Part shown: positions 8,637-17,642 of the stretch, piece after piece | How positions within the stretch are numbered: position 1 is the first letter of the stretch | Layout: every line of letters begins with the position of its first letter | Source: Bacillota bacterium | Lineage (GTDB): Bacteria; Bacillota; Clostridia; Lachnospirales; Lachnospiraceae | Assembly: GCA_023386815.1 (NCBI GenBank) | Contig: JAEWIZ010000032.1 | Location: forward strand, 1 to 64,000 | DNA: 64,000 nt | Reading direction: 5' to 3' | The notes under the pieces: generated by a model | Databases searched by the model: none | Told to the model about the DNA's origin: nothing | Seen by the model: the letters and a program-made list of their open reading frames with translations, nothing else | Translations under genes and position numbers: made by a program

Positions 8637-10955
8637 ATGATAAATCAGAAGAAAAACCCTGAATTAAAAAGTAGTATATCAATTAGAAGTAGAATCATTA
8701 TTATTTTTTCTTTATTTACTTTGGTCTTTTCCGTTTCAATTGGGTTTATGTATTTCGTCAACTGGATGGCTCTGGAAAAGGAAACTGCTGAACTTATGTC
8801 TTATGACATAAATCAGGAAATCAGTAAACAAATTGATCTCTTAGTCATGGAACCATATAAAATGAATGAGGTTAACCAGAAGTTAATCACAAGCGGAATC
8901 ATAGATATAGCGAATGAGAATATACGGGAGAAATACTTTGCCAGCGTTGTGCAAAGCTCAAGGAGCCAAATTTATAGCGTTACCTATGGGACGGAGTCGG
9001 GTGAGCTATACGGTGCAAGAAGGAACGAAAAGGGTATACTCGAAGTATTTAAAAATAATAAAGAGACAGAGGGGAAGTCTGTTTATTACTATGTAAATGA
9101 AGATCTTACGATCGGCGATTTTGTTATGCGTACCGATGCCTTTGATGTAAGAACCAGGGATTGGTACATAACAGCCAAACAGCTTGGGAAGCCAACCTAC
9201 GTCCCAATTTACAAAAATTTAGTAGTGAACGATCTCACAATATCAGCTTCGTGGCCTGTTTATGATGATCAGGGTAATTTGGAAGGCGTACTGGCAACAC
9301 ATATGCTGCTTAGCGACATTAATCAGTATCTAAAAGATATCGTTAGTCAAACAAAGGGTTATGCCTATATCATTGATAAGAATACCGAGGAGCTCATTGG
9401 CAATTCTTTTCATCAAGAAAACTTTACAATTCTAAAGGATGGAGAAATAAGAAGAAATAAGCTTTCAGATATTGATAACCCAGATGTCAGACGTGGTTAT
9501 GAGAAATACAAAGAGACAGAAGAGGGGAATTATCTATATCAAGCGGATGGCCAACACTACTATATCAACGTCACCGAGTACCAGGTGGAAGGCCTTGACT
9601 GGATTATTGTAGCTGCTGCTTCCAGCAATATATATCTGGATAGGGCTGTTTCTAATATACAGACCACTGTACTAATTATTATCATTGTCTTATTGTTATC
9701 CATCTTTGCCTACTATATCAGTACGAACAGAATGATTAAACCCATTAAGAATCTCATTATTGCTATGGAACAGCTGTCTTCCGGCGATCTGTCCATGCGG
9801 GTAGCAATTGAAAAAAATGATGAGATCGGAACGATATCCAATATGTTTAATCAGATGGCGGATAGGATGAATCAGTTAGTTAATAATCTTGAGGAAAAGG
9901 TGGAGGAAAGAACCTCTCGGATTCATTATCTAAGCTGTCATGACACTTTGACAGGTCTAATGAATCGACAATACTTTGAGGATACGATTAAAAGAATAGA
10001 TACGAAAGCAAGCCTTCCGATCTCGATTATTTTTGCTGATGTTAATGGTTTAAAAATGGTGAATGATGTATTTGGACATACCTCAGGAGATATACTGATA
10101 AAGAAGGTGGCGGACATTTTAAAAAAATCCTGCCGAAGCGAGGATTCGCTGGCTCGTGTTGGCGGAGATGAATTTATTGTACTTTTGCCAAATACGGAAG
10201 AACCGGAAGTGAAGTTGATTGTAGAAAGAATTAGAAAGGGACTGGTAAACGAGAAAGTAAACAATATTAGATGTAGTATCGCTATTGGTTATGATACAAA
10301 GACCAGCTCCTATGAAGACATTGAAAAAGTCATGGGCAATGCTGAGAATGAAATGTATAAAGATAAGACATTCTCACGCAAGAGTTTTGCAGACGATGCT
10401 ATCAGCACCATCATAAAAACCCTGCAGGAGAAAAATCAAGATATCAAAGTTCACTCGAATCGTGTAGCTGAACTCTGTGAAAGGATGGGAAAGACCTTGG
10501 GTTTACCTCAGCCGGAGATTAAAAGGCTACTAGATGCAGGGCTTCTTCATGACATTGGGAAGATTGTATTAGAAAATAATCTATTAAATAAAAAAGAAGA
10601 TCTTTCCGAGCACGAGAGAGAACAGCTGATTCAGCATACGATTGTTGGCTATAAGATCTTAAAATTGTTCGATCATACCCTGGATCTGGCGGATGATGTC
10701 TATGCACATCATGAGAAATGGGACGGAAGTGGATATCCCAAAGGGTTAAAAGGACATGAAATACCACTCAACGCGAGAATTATAGCACTAGCGGAAAATT
10801 ATGATAATAAGTTATTTAAGGTAAAGGACATAACTCCAGAACATATCGAGCAGATACTAAATGAAATCCAGGACGAAGCAGGTAGATATTATGATCCCGA
10901 ATTGACGGAAATTTTTGTTGCAATGATTAAAAGCAGCGAAAATATAGTAGGTTGA
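8637..10955 (+). CDS. dCache-HAMP-GGDEF-HD-GYP bifunctional c-di-GMP protein
   Basis: 772-residue transmembrane receptor. TM1 (about 19-43) and TM2 (about 341-361) flank a large extracellular dCache ligand domain, followed by HAMP, a GGDEF domain (RVGGDEF near residue 506, with an RSED inhibitory site five residues before it) and an HD-GYP domain (LLHDIGK near 635, HHEKWDGSGYPKGLKG near 690). It could both make and break c-di-GMP. Downstream of GYP the usual AD-x-x-DA metal motif reads AENYDN, so an expected metal aspartate is glutamate. The ATG at 8637 is chosen because the homologous 14002 gene starts at the equivalent place and an AGGAGGGG box precedes it; an ATG at 8562 is less likely. 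Confidence 0.88.
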   Translation: MINQKKNPELKSSISIRSRIIIIFSLFTLVFSVSIGFMYFVNWMALEKETAELMSYDINQEISKQIDLLVMEPYKMNEVNQKLITSGIIDIANENIREKYFASVVQSSRSQIYSVTYGTESGELYGARRNEKGILEVFKNNKETEGKSVYYYVNEDLTIGDFVMRTDAFDVRTRDWYITAKQLGKPTYVPIYKNLVVNDLTISASWPVYDDQGNLEGVLATHMLLSDINQYLKDIVSQTKGYAYIIDKNTEELIGNSFHQENFTILKDGEIRRNKLSDIDNPDVRRGYEKYKETEEGNYLYQADGQHYYINVTEYQVEGLDWIIVAAASSNIYLDRAVSNIQTTVLIIIIVLLLSIFAYYISTNRMIKPIKNLIIAMEQLSSGDLSMRVAIEKNDEIGTISNMFNQMADRMNQLVNNLEEKVEERTSRIHYLSCHDTLTGLMNRQYFEDTIKRIDTKASLPISIIFADVNGLKMVNDVFGHTSGDILIKKVADILKKSCRSEDSLARVGGDEFIVLLPNTEEPEVKLIVERIRKGLVNEKVNNIRCSIAIGYDTKTSSYEDIEKVMGNAENEMYKDKTFSRKSFADDAISTIIKTLQEKNQDIKVHSNRVAELCERMGKTLGLPQPEIKRLLDAGLLHDIGKIVLENNLLNKKEDLSEHEREQLIQHTIVGYKILKLFDHTLDLADDVYAHHEKWDGSGYPKGLKGHEIPLNARIIALAENYDNKLFKVKDITPEHIEQILNEIQDEAGRYYDPELTEIFVAMIKSSENIVG

Positions 10956-10992
10956 TTAAGGGTAATAGTTTGAAATTTTTAACAAATTGGAG

Positions 10993-11021
10993 TTGTTTTA
11001 TCCGACAAATTTTGATATTAT
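10993..11021 (+). promoter_or_regulatory. Predicted sigma-A promoter for the 7TM-GGDEF gene
   Basis: TTGTTT and TATTAT are separated by exactly 17 nt, 44 nt ahead of the next start codon. Prediction from sequence only. Confidence 0.5.
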
Positions 11022-11064
11022 GTTAAAAGTAGACCAAAAGTCCTAGTAAGGAGTAATATATAGC

Positions 11065-12654
11065 ATGATGATCTATTTATCCGTATTGTCGTTTTTAGCA
11101 GCATATCTATATCTGCAGGTTGGTTATAAGGCCATTAAAAAAGACAGGAAGTCGTATATATTCCAGATCTTTTTATGTCTAAACTTAAGTATGATGATTT
11201 GGTCCTTTGCAAGTGGATTTCTTTATCTGGCAGAGGATATCTACGAATATTACTTCTGGAATAAGATAGGTGCTTTTGGGTGGTGTAGCTTTGAGGCATT
11301 CGTTTTATATTTTATATTAACGCTTACAGATAATAAGCTAATAAAGCATTGGCTGGTTAAGGCCTTGGTTTTAATGCCTGCTCCAGTATTTTTGTTCATG
11401 GTGTTGTTCCTATTCGGCCCAGAGAAAAAAACAAGTCCCATCATTGAGCAGATATTCTATAACGGTAATTTCATATATAACTTTTCCTATCTAGCCATTA
11501 GCATATTTCTGCTTTACGTCTGGGGACATAAATCAGGGAGTGCTCTTAGAAAAAAGCAAGTAAATATTATTGTAATATGTAGCTTAATTCCCTTTGTTCT
11601 AACATTATTATTTCAGAACATCCTACCCTACTTTCACATAGTGCAATTGCCTCATATGGGGCAGATCTTTACAATTATTATGTTAGTAGGTGTAAACTAT
11701 GCAATTATGAACTATCAGTTTATGTTTATCTCTGATACCGTTGTAACGAATAAGTTATTTAATGAATTAACCGGACTAACGATATTACTTGATCCGGAAG
11801 GGTACGTTCTTAAGGCAAACCAGTATATTGAGACTTTGTTACACTATTCTCAGGAAGAGATTAAGGGAAAAGCGATTACAGAGATAATTAAGGATCAGGA
11901 ATTTGTTGATGTTATTAAAAGATGTGATGTGCTATATCATCAAGTTGGGTTTAAGGATGTGGAGGCTTATTCAAGTTATGGGGTACCCATTCCGTTTCAT
12001 ATAGCCTTAATACCAATTCGATCAAAATCTCAAATACTTCAAGGGCATTTAATTATTGGTGAGGATATACGGATTACGAAATGGCTGCAAGAAGAGGTAA
12101 TAAAGAATAAACAGATCAACGAAGAAATGTTAAAATTAAATAATGAGCTAAGATTAATGAATGAGGTGTTGATTAATAAATCGATTAAGGATGGATTAAC
12201 GGATCTATATAACCATCAGTATATGAATGAGCTTTTGGAGAAGAAGCTACATGAGATCAAAATAACAAAAGAAAAGCTATGTATCATGATGTTGGACATA
12301 GATCATTTTAAATTGGTTAATGATAATTTCGGGCATCAAGTAGGTGATCGGGTCTTAGTTAAGGTTGCAGATCTAATCAGAGAAAATACACGGGTAAGCG
12401 ATTACATAGGAAGGTATGGCGGTGAGGAATTCATTGTAGTACTTCCGGAAACAGACATAACAAAAGCAGCAGAGATTGCTGAGAGCATTCGAAGCAGTGT
12501 AGAAAGATATGATTTTTCTCTTGAAGATAAACAGGTTACTATAAGTATTGGAGTTGTTCAATATCATGAGGAGGTTTCCCACGTATTGATCAATAAAGCT
12601 GATATGCTTTTATATAAAGCGAAAAGCAGTGGAAGGAACAGGGTGAAAATATGA
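11065..12654 (+). CDS. 7TM-PAS-GGDEF diguanylate cyclase
   Basis: 529-residue membrane sensor. Residues 1-220 form about seven transmembrane helices of the type seen at the N terminus of some histidine kinases, followed by a PAS domain (about 235-345), a coiled linker and a GGDEF domain. The catalytic signature is GGEEF near residue 452, with an intact RVSD inhibitory site five residues upstream and MLDIDHFKLVND in the nucleotide site. It should synthesise c-di-GMP with product feedback. AAGGAG lies 11 nt before the ATG. The stop codon overlaps the next start (ATGA), so this cyclase is translationally coupled to a Gfo/Idh/MocA oxidoreductase, an uncommon partner. Confidence 0.88.
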   Translation: MMIYLSVLSFLAAYLYLQVGYKAIKKDRKSYIFQIFLCLNLSMMIWSFASGFLYLAEDIYEYYFWNKIGAFGWCSFEAFVLYFILTLTDNKLIKHWLVKALVLMPAPVFLFMVLFLFGPEKKTSPIIEQIFYNGNFIYNFSYLAISIFLLYVWGHKSGSALRKKQVNIIVICSLIPFVLTLLFQNILPYFHIVQLPHMGQIFTIIMLVGVNYAIMNYQFMFISDTVVTNKLFNELTGLTILLDPEGYVLKANQYIETLLHYSQEEIKGKAITEIIKDQEFVDVIKRCDVLYHQVGFKDVEAYSSYGVPIPFHIALIPIRSKSQILQGHLIIGEDIRITKWLQEEVIKNKQINEEMLKLNNELRLMNEVLINKSIKDGLTDLYNHQYMNELLEKKLHEIKITKEKLCIMMLDIDHFKLVNDNFGHQVGDRVLVKVADLIRENTRVSDYIGRYGGEEFIVVLPETDITKAAEIAESIRSSVERYDFSLEDKQVTISIGVVQYHEEVSHVLINKADMLLYKAKSSGRNRVKI

Positions 12655-13646
12655 CCAAATTGAACTACGCTATCATCGGAACGAACTGGCTAAGTAAACA
12701 CTATGCAAAGGCAATTGAAGAGGCTGGAGAGAAGTTTTATGCCATTTGTTCCAGAGATAAGAAGCGGGCAGAAGAGTTTGCTGCAGGAAAAGCCAAGGCC
12801 TTTGATAATATAGAGGAACTACTAATGGATCCTGAGGTTGACGTTGTATATAATTGTACCCCAAACGTCCATCATGCATCAATTTCTATTGCCTGTTTAA
12901 AGGCAGGGAAACATGTATTTTGTGAAAAGCCTGTCACCATGTCTCCGGAGGAATATGAGGAGGTATGTAGCGTGGCTGATCATGTGGGTAAGAAGTTTGC
13001 GGAAGCAATCATGAACTATTTTTCACCAGCTATACCAGCGCTGAAGAAAGAGATTTTGGAAAGTGGAGATATCATTCTGGCGCGCCTAGACTACTCACAA
13101 CGATCCAGCAAATTAGAGGCTGCAAAAAAAGGCATCTTAGCCTCAACGTTCCAAAAAGAATCCGGTGGAGGAGTTCTTATGGATCTTGGAGTATATCCGC
13201 TCCATCTTGCAGTTAACTTATTCGGTGTTCCAAAATCCATGCAGGCTTCTGCAAGGTGGTTTGGAGAGGTTGATATTACGGATACACTTGTTTTAAATTA
13301 TGACAACTTTGATGCTGTTATAACTGTATCTAAGCTAGGGCAAGGTTATGCAGGTAGTGAGATCATATGTGACAAGGGAACCTTTCAACTAAAGAATATT
13401 TCTATGGTTTTAGATGTAACAAAGACAAATTCAGACCGCGTAGTTTCTGACATAGATTGTGGAGCAGCCATGCAGGGAAATGTGATGAACGATTCGGAGC
13501 TATTTGTTCATACGGCGTCATTACTTATTCGAGGGTTTTCTGATATGGTGAGGGGGAATGGGGAAGAGAATTATAGCTCTCTTCGAAAAAACTCTCTCGA
13601 GGTTCAGAGGCTGATGAAAGAGGCAAAATTACAGATAGGTTATTAA
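12651..13646 (+). CDS. Gfo/Idh/MocA family NAD(P)-dependent oxidoreductase
   Basis: 331-residue cytoplasmic dehydrogenase. It has an N-terminal Rossmann fold (YAIIGTNWLSKHYAKAI at residues 6-22), the family EKP motif (FCEKPVT near 92-98) and the C-terminal beta-sheet domain with GGGVLMDLGVYPLHL. Family members oxidise or reduce sugars, inositols or related compounds; the substrate cannot be told. The usual GxGxxG is GTNWLS here, a relaxed dinucleotide loop. The gene overlaps the preceding diguanylate cyclase by 4 nt (ATGA). I see no terminator after it. Confidence 0.85.
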   Translation: MTKLNYAIIGTNWLSKHYAKAIEEAGEKFYAICSRDKKRAEEFAAGKAKAFDNIEELLMDPEVDVVYNCTPNVHHASISIACLKAGKHVFCEKPVTMSPEEYEEVCSVADHVGKKFAEAIMNYFSPAIPALKKEILESGDIILARLDYSQRSSKLEAAKKGILASTFQKESGGGVLMDLGVYPLHLAVNLFGVPKSMQASARWFGEVDITDTLVLNYDNFDAVITVSKLGQGYAGSEIICDKGTFQLKNISMVLDVTKTNSDRVVSDIDCGAAMQGNVMNDSELFVHTASLLIRGFSDMVRGNGEENYSSLRKNSLEVQRLMKEAKLQIGY

Positions 13647-14001
13647 GCTGATTATTCCACGGGCTGATACAAGGGATTATTTATGAGTAAGTAGTGAGAT
13701 GCTCTTTGATTAAAAACTTGTAAAGGCCCTTTTATAATGCCGTCATATAGGAGTGGAATGAGCATGAAAATCTATTGCATTAAGGCTTTTTCCAGTATAG
13801 AATAGAAGTGTGAATATTGTCGAAAGAAGGAATCTCACGTATTTAATTTATTACATTTCTTCTACCTTAGAGAATATATACAGACCTATGAAGCTGGTTA
13901 TTTCTATAAAAGAAATATGTCAGATTACTGAGATGAATGGGCAGTAGTTCAAAGCCGGTTATGATGCATACATAAGGCGATTACCTTGAGGAGGTAATGA
14001 T
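13647..14001 (+). other. 355-nt intergenic region before the second dCache-GGDEF-HD-GYP gene
   Basis: Non-coding apart from a possible 15-codon ORF (ATG at 13758, stop after 13800) preceded by AGGAG at 13749-13753, which I do not call a gene. A TATAAT at 13733-13738 lacks a well-spaced -35. TTGTCG (13817-13822) and TATTTA (13840-13845) have a 17-nt spacer and could drive the downstream gene. I looked for a c-di-GMP riboswitch here and saw none of the conserved GEMM blocks. Confidence 0.35.
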
Positions 14002-16719
14002 ATGACAAGAAGAAAACAAAAGAATACAATCTCGATTCGAAGCAGCGTTATCATTTATTTTACTGTAGCTATGCTTATTACAGTTATTATTATTGGCCAT
14101 ATCATATTCTCTAGTTGGATGTCATCAACCATAGAAATTACCCAGAAAACGGCTCGTGATATTAATTATGAAATCATATATCAGATTAATAATTACCTTG
14201 ATTCCTCGGAGAACATTAATGAAGATAATTATAAAATGATCGAAAATAATATGATTGACATGAACGAGAATGAAAAACGCAATCAATTTTTAAGTAATAT
14301 CATACAGAACTATTCGGAGTATATTGATAGCTTTGCTTATGCTACGGAATTAGGTGAGTTATATGGGGTTCAAAAGAGTAAAGACGGTTTTGAATTCTAT
14401 AAGTGTGATTCAAGTACGGAAGGTATGTTAGTGTATTATTCCTATGATACAGAACGTGGTACCCGCTGGATCCGAGCTAACGAATATAACTATGATCCCC
14501 GAAAGAGCGAGTGGTATTTAGCAGGAGAGAATTCAATCCATTCCTCCTTTTCAACGATTCATAAACATCCGGTATTGGAGGATTTGGTAATATCAATATC
14601 ACATCCTATCCTTAATAAAGATGGTTCCCTGCGAGGGGTGATCTCATCCAACATTTTGTTGTCCAGTATAGATAATTATCTAGATAAGCTTGTACCTTCA
14701 AAGAAAGGAACCGCAGTAATTTTTGAAGAAGAAACAGGATATATTGTAGCAAGTTCTATGGAAGAGTTGAACTTTTATCCCCAGGCAGATGGAAGCTTGG
14801 CGAGGTCTAGTATCTTTGATAAAAGTTATAGTGAGTTCAAAGAAATATATGATAATATGAGAAGTGGTACAGAGCATAACTCTCTGATAATAACGAAAAA
14901 GGGGAACTTGTATGTAAATATTTCCAGGTATAGGGGCGGGGGATTAAACTGGGTTGTGCTTTCGGCAATTCCTAATGATGTTTTTTTGAAACATATTTAT
15001 AAAAGTATTGAGGCGGCAAGTATTAGCGCAGTCGTTGCACTCCTGATATCGTGGATTGTTTATTATTTGGGTGCTCGTAAGCTGGTACAGCCCATTAAGA
15101 CACTACTAGTAGCAGCGGAACGATTTTCATATGGAGACTTGTCTCAGAGGGTTAGGGTCGTAAGGGATGACGAGATTGGAAAGATATCCAGTGCCTTTAA
15201 TACAATTGCTGATAGGATGTATCAGTTAGTACATAATTTGGAGACTAACGTTAAAGAGCGTACCTCGGAACTGGAGGAAGCAAATGATGCATTAAGCAAA
15301 ACCCAGGAAGAACTCTATCTTATTCTTGATTCTACGGCGGAAGGTATCTTTGGTATAGATCTGGAGGGGAAATGTACCTTTTGTAATAACAGCTGTATAT
15401 CTTTGTTAGGATATGTTAAGCAGAGTGATTTGCTGGGTAAGAGAATGCATGATTTAGTTCAAAGTAAAGATTTAAATGGCAAGCAGGTACCATACGAAGC
15501 AGGAAAGTTCTACAGAACCTTAACTACCGGAGAAAAAGCCCAAGTAGCAGATGAAATATATTGGAAAGCAGATGGTACTTTTATAGAGGTAGAGTATTAT
15601 TCTTATCCTCAATATAAAAATGGTGAAATTATTGGCGCTGTAATTACATTTATGGACATCACAGAACGTATTAAGTCGGAGGCACAGATAAAGTATCTGA
15701 GCTGCCATGATACTCTGACAGGGCTAAAGAATCGAAGCTATCTGGAAGAAGCACTCATTATTCATGATAAAGAGGAGAAGCTGCCGATATCTATTATCTT
15801 CGCCGATCTTAACGGTTTAAAACTGGTTAATGATGTATTTGGGCATGCTACCGGTGATAACCTGATTAAGCGTGCAGGTAATATTCTTAAGAAATCCTGC
15901 AGGTCTTCCGATATCATTGCACGGGTAGGTGGGGATGAGTTTATCATTCTATTACCGAATACGGGTGTTGACATTGCTCAGCAGGTAGTTGACCGGATAA
16001 AACTGGAGTTGATGAAAGAAACGGTGAATGAGGTTCAGTGTAGTATGGCATTAGGCTTTGATACAAAAACAAGCTCTTATCAGGATATCGAAAAGATTAT
16101 GGTAAATGCTGAAAGTGAAATGTATAAAGAGAAGCTGAACTTGCGAAAGAGCTTTGCCCAGGATACGATATCAAATTTAATTCGTTCCTTACAGAAAAAA
16201 AGTATTAAAGAGAAGGCTCATTCCGAGACAGTAGCTAAGCTGTGCAGTAATATGGGAAAAGCTATGGGTTTACCTGAGGATGAGGTGAAAAAGTTAAGTG
16301 AAGCAGGCTATCTACATGATATTGGTAAGGTAGCAATCGATGATGCGATTCTAATGAAAGAGGATCTGGATGAGCATGAGAAGCAGCAGATGCATTTACA
16401 TCCGGTCATAGGGTATCGTATCTTGAATTTATTTGATGAAACCCTAGACCTTGCACCAGGAATCTATGGTCATCATGAGAAGTGGGATGGTACAGGATAT
16501 CCAAAGGGCTTAAAGGGTCAGGAGATACCCATGATATCTAGAATTATCTCCTTGGTAGAAAGTTATGAAAGAAGACTTGCCAGATATGATCAACCGGAAT
16601 TCACGAAAGCAAGGGATATAGTCTTTCAGGAGCTTCGTGATGATGCTGGATCCATCTTTGATCCGGAGTTAGTAGAAAAGTTTATTGAGATGATGCAAAT
16701 GATGGAAGAGGATAAATAA
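14002..16719 (+). CDS. dCache-HAMP-PAS-GGDEF-HD-GYP bifunctional c-di-GMP protein
   Basis: 905-residue membrane receptor and paralogue of the 8637 protein, with an added PAS domain. Order: TM1 (about 12-36), extracellular dCache, TM2 (about 333-357), HAMP, PAS (about 436-555), GGDEF (VGGDEF near 643, inhibitory site RSSD before it) and HD-GYP (YLHDIGK near 772, HHEKWDGTGYPKGLKG near 826). As in the paralogue, the aspartate expected after GYP is replaced by glutamate (LVESYERR). A strong GAGGAGG box precedes the ATG. The shared N-terminal TISIRSS/SISIRSR start and identical domain layout indicate duplication followed by PAS gain or loss. A terminator follows at 16757. Confidence 0.88.
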   Translation: MTRRKQKNTISIRSSVIIYFTVAMLITVIIIGHIIFSSWMSSTIEITQKTARDINYEIIYQINNYLDSSENINEDNYKMIENNMIDMNENEKRNQFLSNIIQNYSEYIDSFAYATELGELYGVQKSKDGFEFYKCDSSTEGMLVYYSYDTERGTRWIRANEYNYDPRKSEWYLAGENSIHSSFSTIHKHPVLEDLVISISHPILNKDGSLRGVISSNILLSSIDNYLDKLVPSKKGTAVIFEEETGYIVASSMEELNFYPQADGSLARSSIFDKSYSEFKEIYDNMRSGTEHNSLIITKKGNLYVNISRYRGGGLNWVVLSAIPNDVFLKHIYKSIEAASISAVVALLISWIVYYLGARKLVQPIKTLLVAAERFSYGDLSQRVRVVRDDEIGKISSAFNTIADRMYQLVHNLETNVKERTSELEEANDALSKTQEELYLILDSTAEGIFGIDLEGKCTFCNNSCISLLGYVKQSDLLGKRMHDLVQSKDLNGKQVPYEAGKFYRTLTTGEKAQVADEIYWKADGTFIEVEYYSYPQYKNGEIIGAVITFMDITERIKSEAQIKYLSCHDTLTGLKNRSYLEEALIIHDKEEKLPISIIFADLNGLKLVNDVFGHATGDNLIKRAGNILKKSCRSSDIIARVGGDEFIILLPNTGVDIAQQVVDRIKLELMKETVNEVQCSMALGFDTKTSSYQDIEKIMVNAESEMYKEKLNLRKSFAQDTISNLIRSLQKKSIKEKAHSETVAKLCSNMGKAMGLPEDEVKKLSEAGYLHDIGKVAIDDAILMKEDLDEHEKQQMHLHPVIGYRILNLFDETLDLAPGIYGHHEKWDGTGYPKGLKGQEIPMISRIISLVESYERRLARYDQPEFTKARDIVFQELRDDAGSIFDPELVEKFIEMMQMMEEDK

Positions 16720-16756
16720 TATTTTTAACCAGTAATGATATAGGAATGCTTCATAA

Positions 16757-16812
16757 AAGAGAGGTACCTGTTAGGTCAATTCAAAGGACGAAACAGGTGT
16801 CTCTCTTTTTTA
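16757..16812 (+). terminator. Terminator of the c-di-GMP block
   Basis: Long hairpin with arms AAGAGAGGTACCTGTT and AACAGGTGTCTCTCTT (one mismatch), loop of about 19 nt, followed by TTTTT. It lies 38 nt after the stop codon of the preceding gene. Confidence 0.85.
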
Positions 16813-16852
16813 GTCATAAAGTATGATTATATATAATAAATGAAATAATTAG

Positions 16853-16881
16853 TTGAAAAAAAGATAAAAAAGCAGTAAAAT
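16853..16881 (+). promoter_or_regulatory. Predicted promoter of the rubrerythrin-like gene
   Basis: TTGAAA and TAAAAT are separated by 17 nt of nearly pure A/G sequence. The implied leader is about 190 nt and AT-rich; it contains an imperfect GATTAT/ATAATC inverted repeat but nothing I can assign to a known regulator. Confidence 0.45.
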
Positions 16882-17079
16882 AGCAACAAGTAATGAAATA
16901 ATAACCTGTTATGCAAATATTTATATGAAAGTAGGTGTTATATTAAGAATAGACTGATTATTAGTTCGTTTATAATCAATACCAAGAGTTATAGATAAAT
17001 GTATTGATTAATATAATAAAAAGTATTTTATCAAATAATAAAAATAAGCCTTTATACGATTCATGAAAGGAGAAATGTT

Positions 17080-17565
17080 ATGGAACTACTAAATTTAGCA
17101 CTTGCGATGGAAGAGGATCTACAAAACTTTTATCTAAAGCAAGCGCAATTACATCAAGGAAATGACCTACAAACGGTATTTGAACTATTAGCAAAAGAAG
17201 AAGAAAAGCATGCAGAAATATTAATGAACTATGCAGATAAAATTGATCTGCCGCTGATGGACAGCGATATTATCTCAAAGATCAAGCCAATCTTTAAAGA
17301 AATGGCAGATTTTAAATCAGACATTAAATTGTATGCCACTCAGCTTGATGCTTATCGAATGGCTTTGGATAAGGAAATAGAAAGCCTTAACTTCTATAAA
17401 GATTTACATGATAAATCGGAAGGAGAGCAGTTAAAGCAGGTCTTTGGCTACCTAATTCACCAAGAGGATAGACACTGTATCATCCTGGAGGAGCTGGTAA
17501 AACTAGTAACACGTCCTGAGGAATGGGTAGAATCTGCAGAATTCGGTTTAAGAGAGGATTATTAG
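17080..17565 (+). CDS. Rubrerythrin-like ferritin-fold protein (no rubredoxin domain)
   Basis: 161-residue four-helix-bundle protein with two ExxH-type iron motifs: EEDLQNFY (about 11-18) with EEEKHAEIL (about 46-54), and EIESLNFY (about 98-105) with HQEDRHCIILEE (about 128-139). These match the di-iron site of rubrerythrin-type ferritin-like proteins, which reduce peroxide in anaerobes. There is no C-terminal CxxC rubredoxin centre, so an external electron donor would be needed. A GAAAGGAG box precedes the ATG. It lies 77 nt before korA on the same strand, which suggests coupling of peroxide defence to ferredoxin-reducing metabolism. Confidence 0.8.
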   Translation: MELLNLALAMEEDLQNFYLKQAQLHQGNDLQTVFELLAKEEEKHAEILMNYADKIDLPLMDSDIISKIKPIFKEMADFKSDIKLYATQLDAYRMALDKEIESLNFYKDLHDKSEGEQLKQVFGYLIHQEDRHCIILEELVKLVTRPEEWVESAEFGLREDY

Positions 17566-17642
17566 TAAACGTAATTATAATACGTAAGGTAATAGCACGA
17601 AGCAGTTGATTCGGTCAAAATAAAGTTAAAGGAGGGATTGTT

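Noticed and set aside
13647..14001. A c-di-GMP (GEMM) riboswitch before the second GGDEF-HD-GYP gene
   Set aside because: I looked for the conserved GCAAACC and GACGCAAAGC blocks and found neither here nor in the other intergenic regions.
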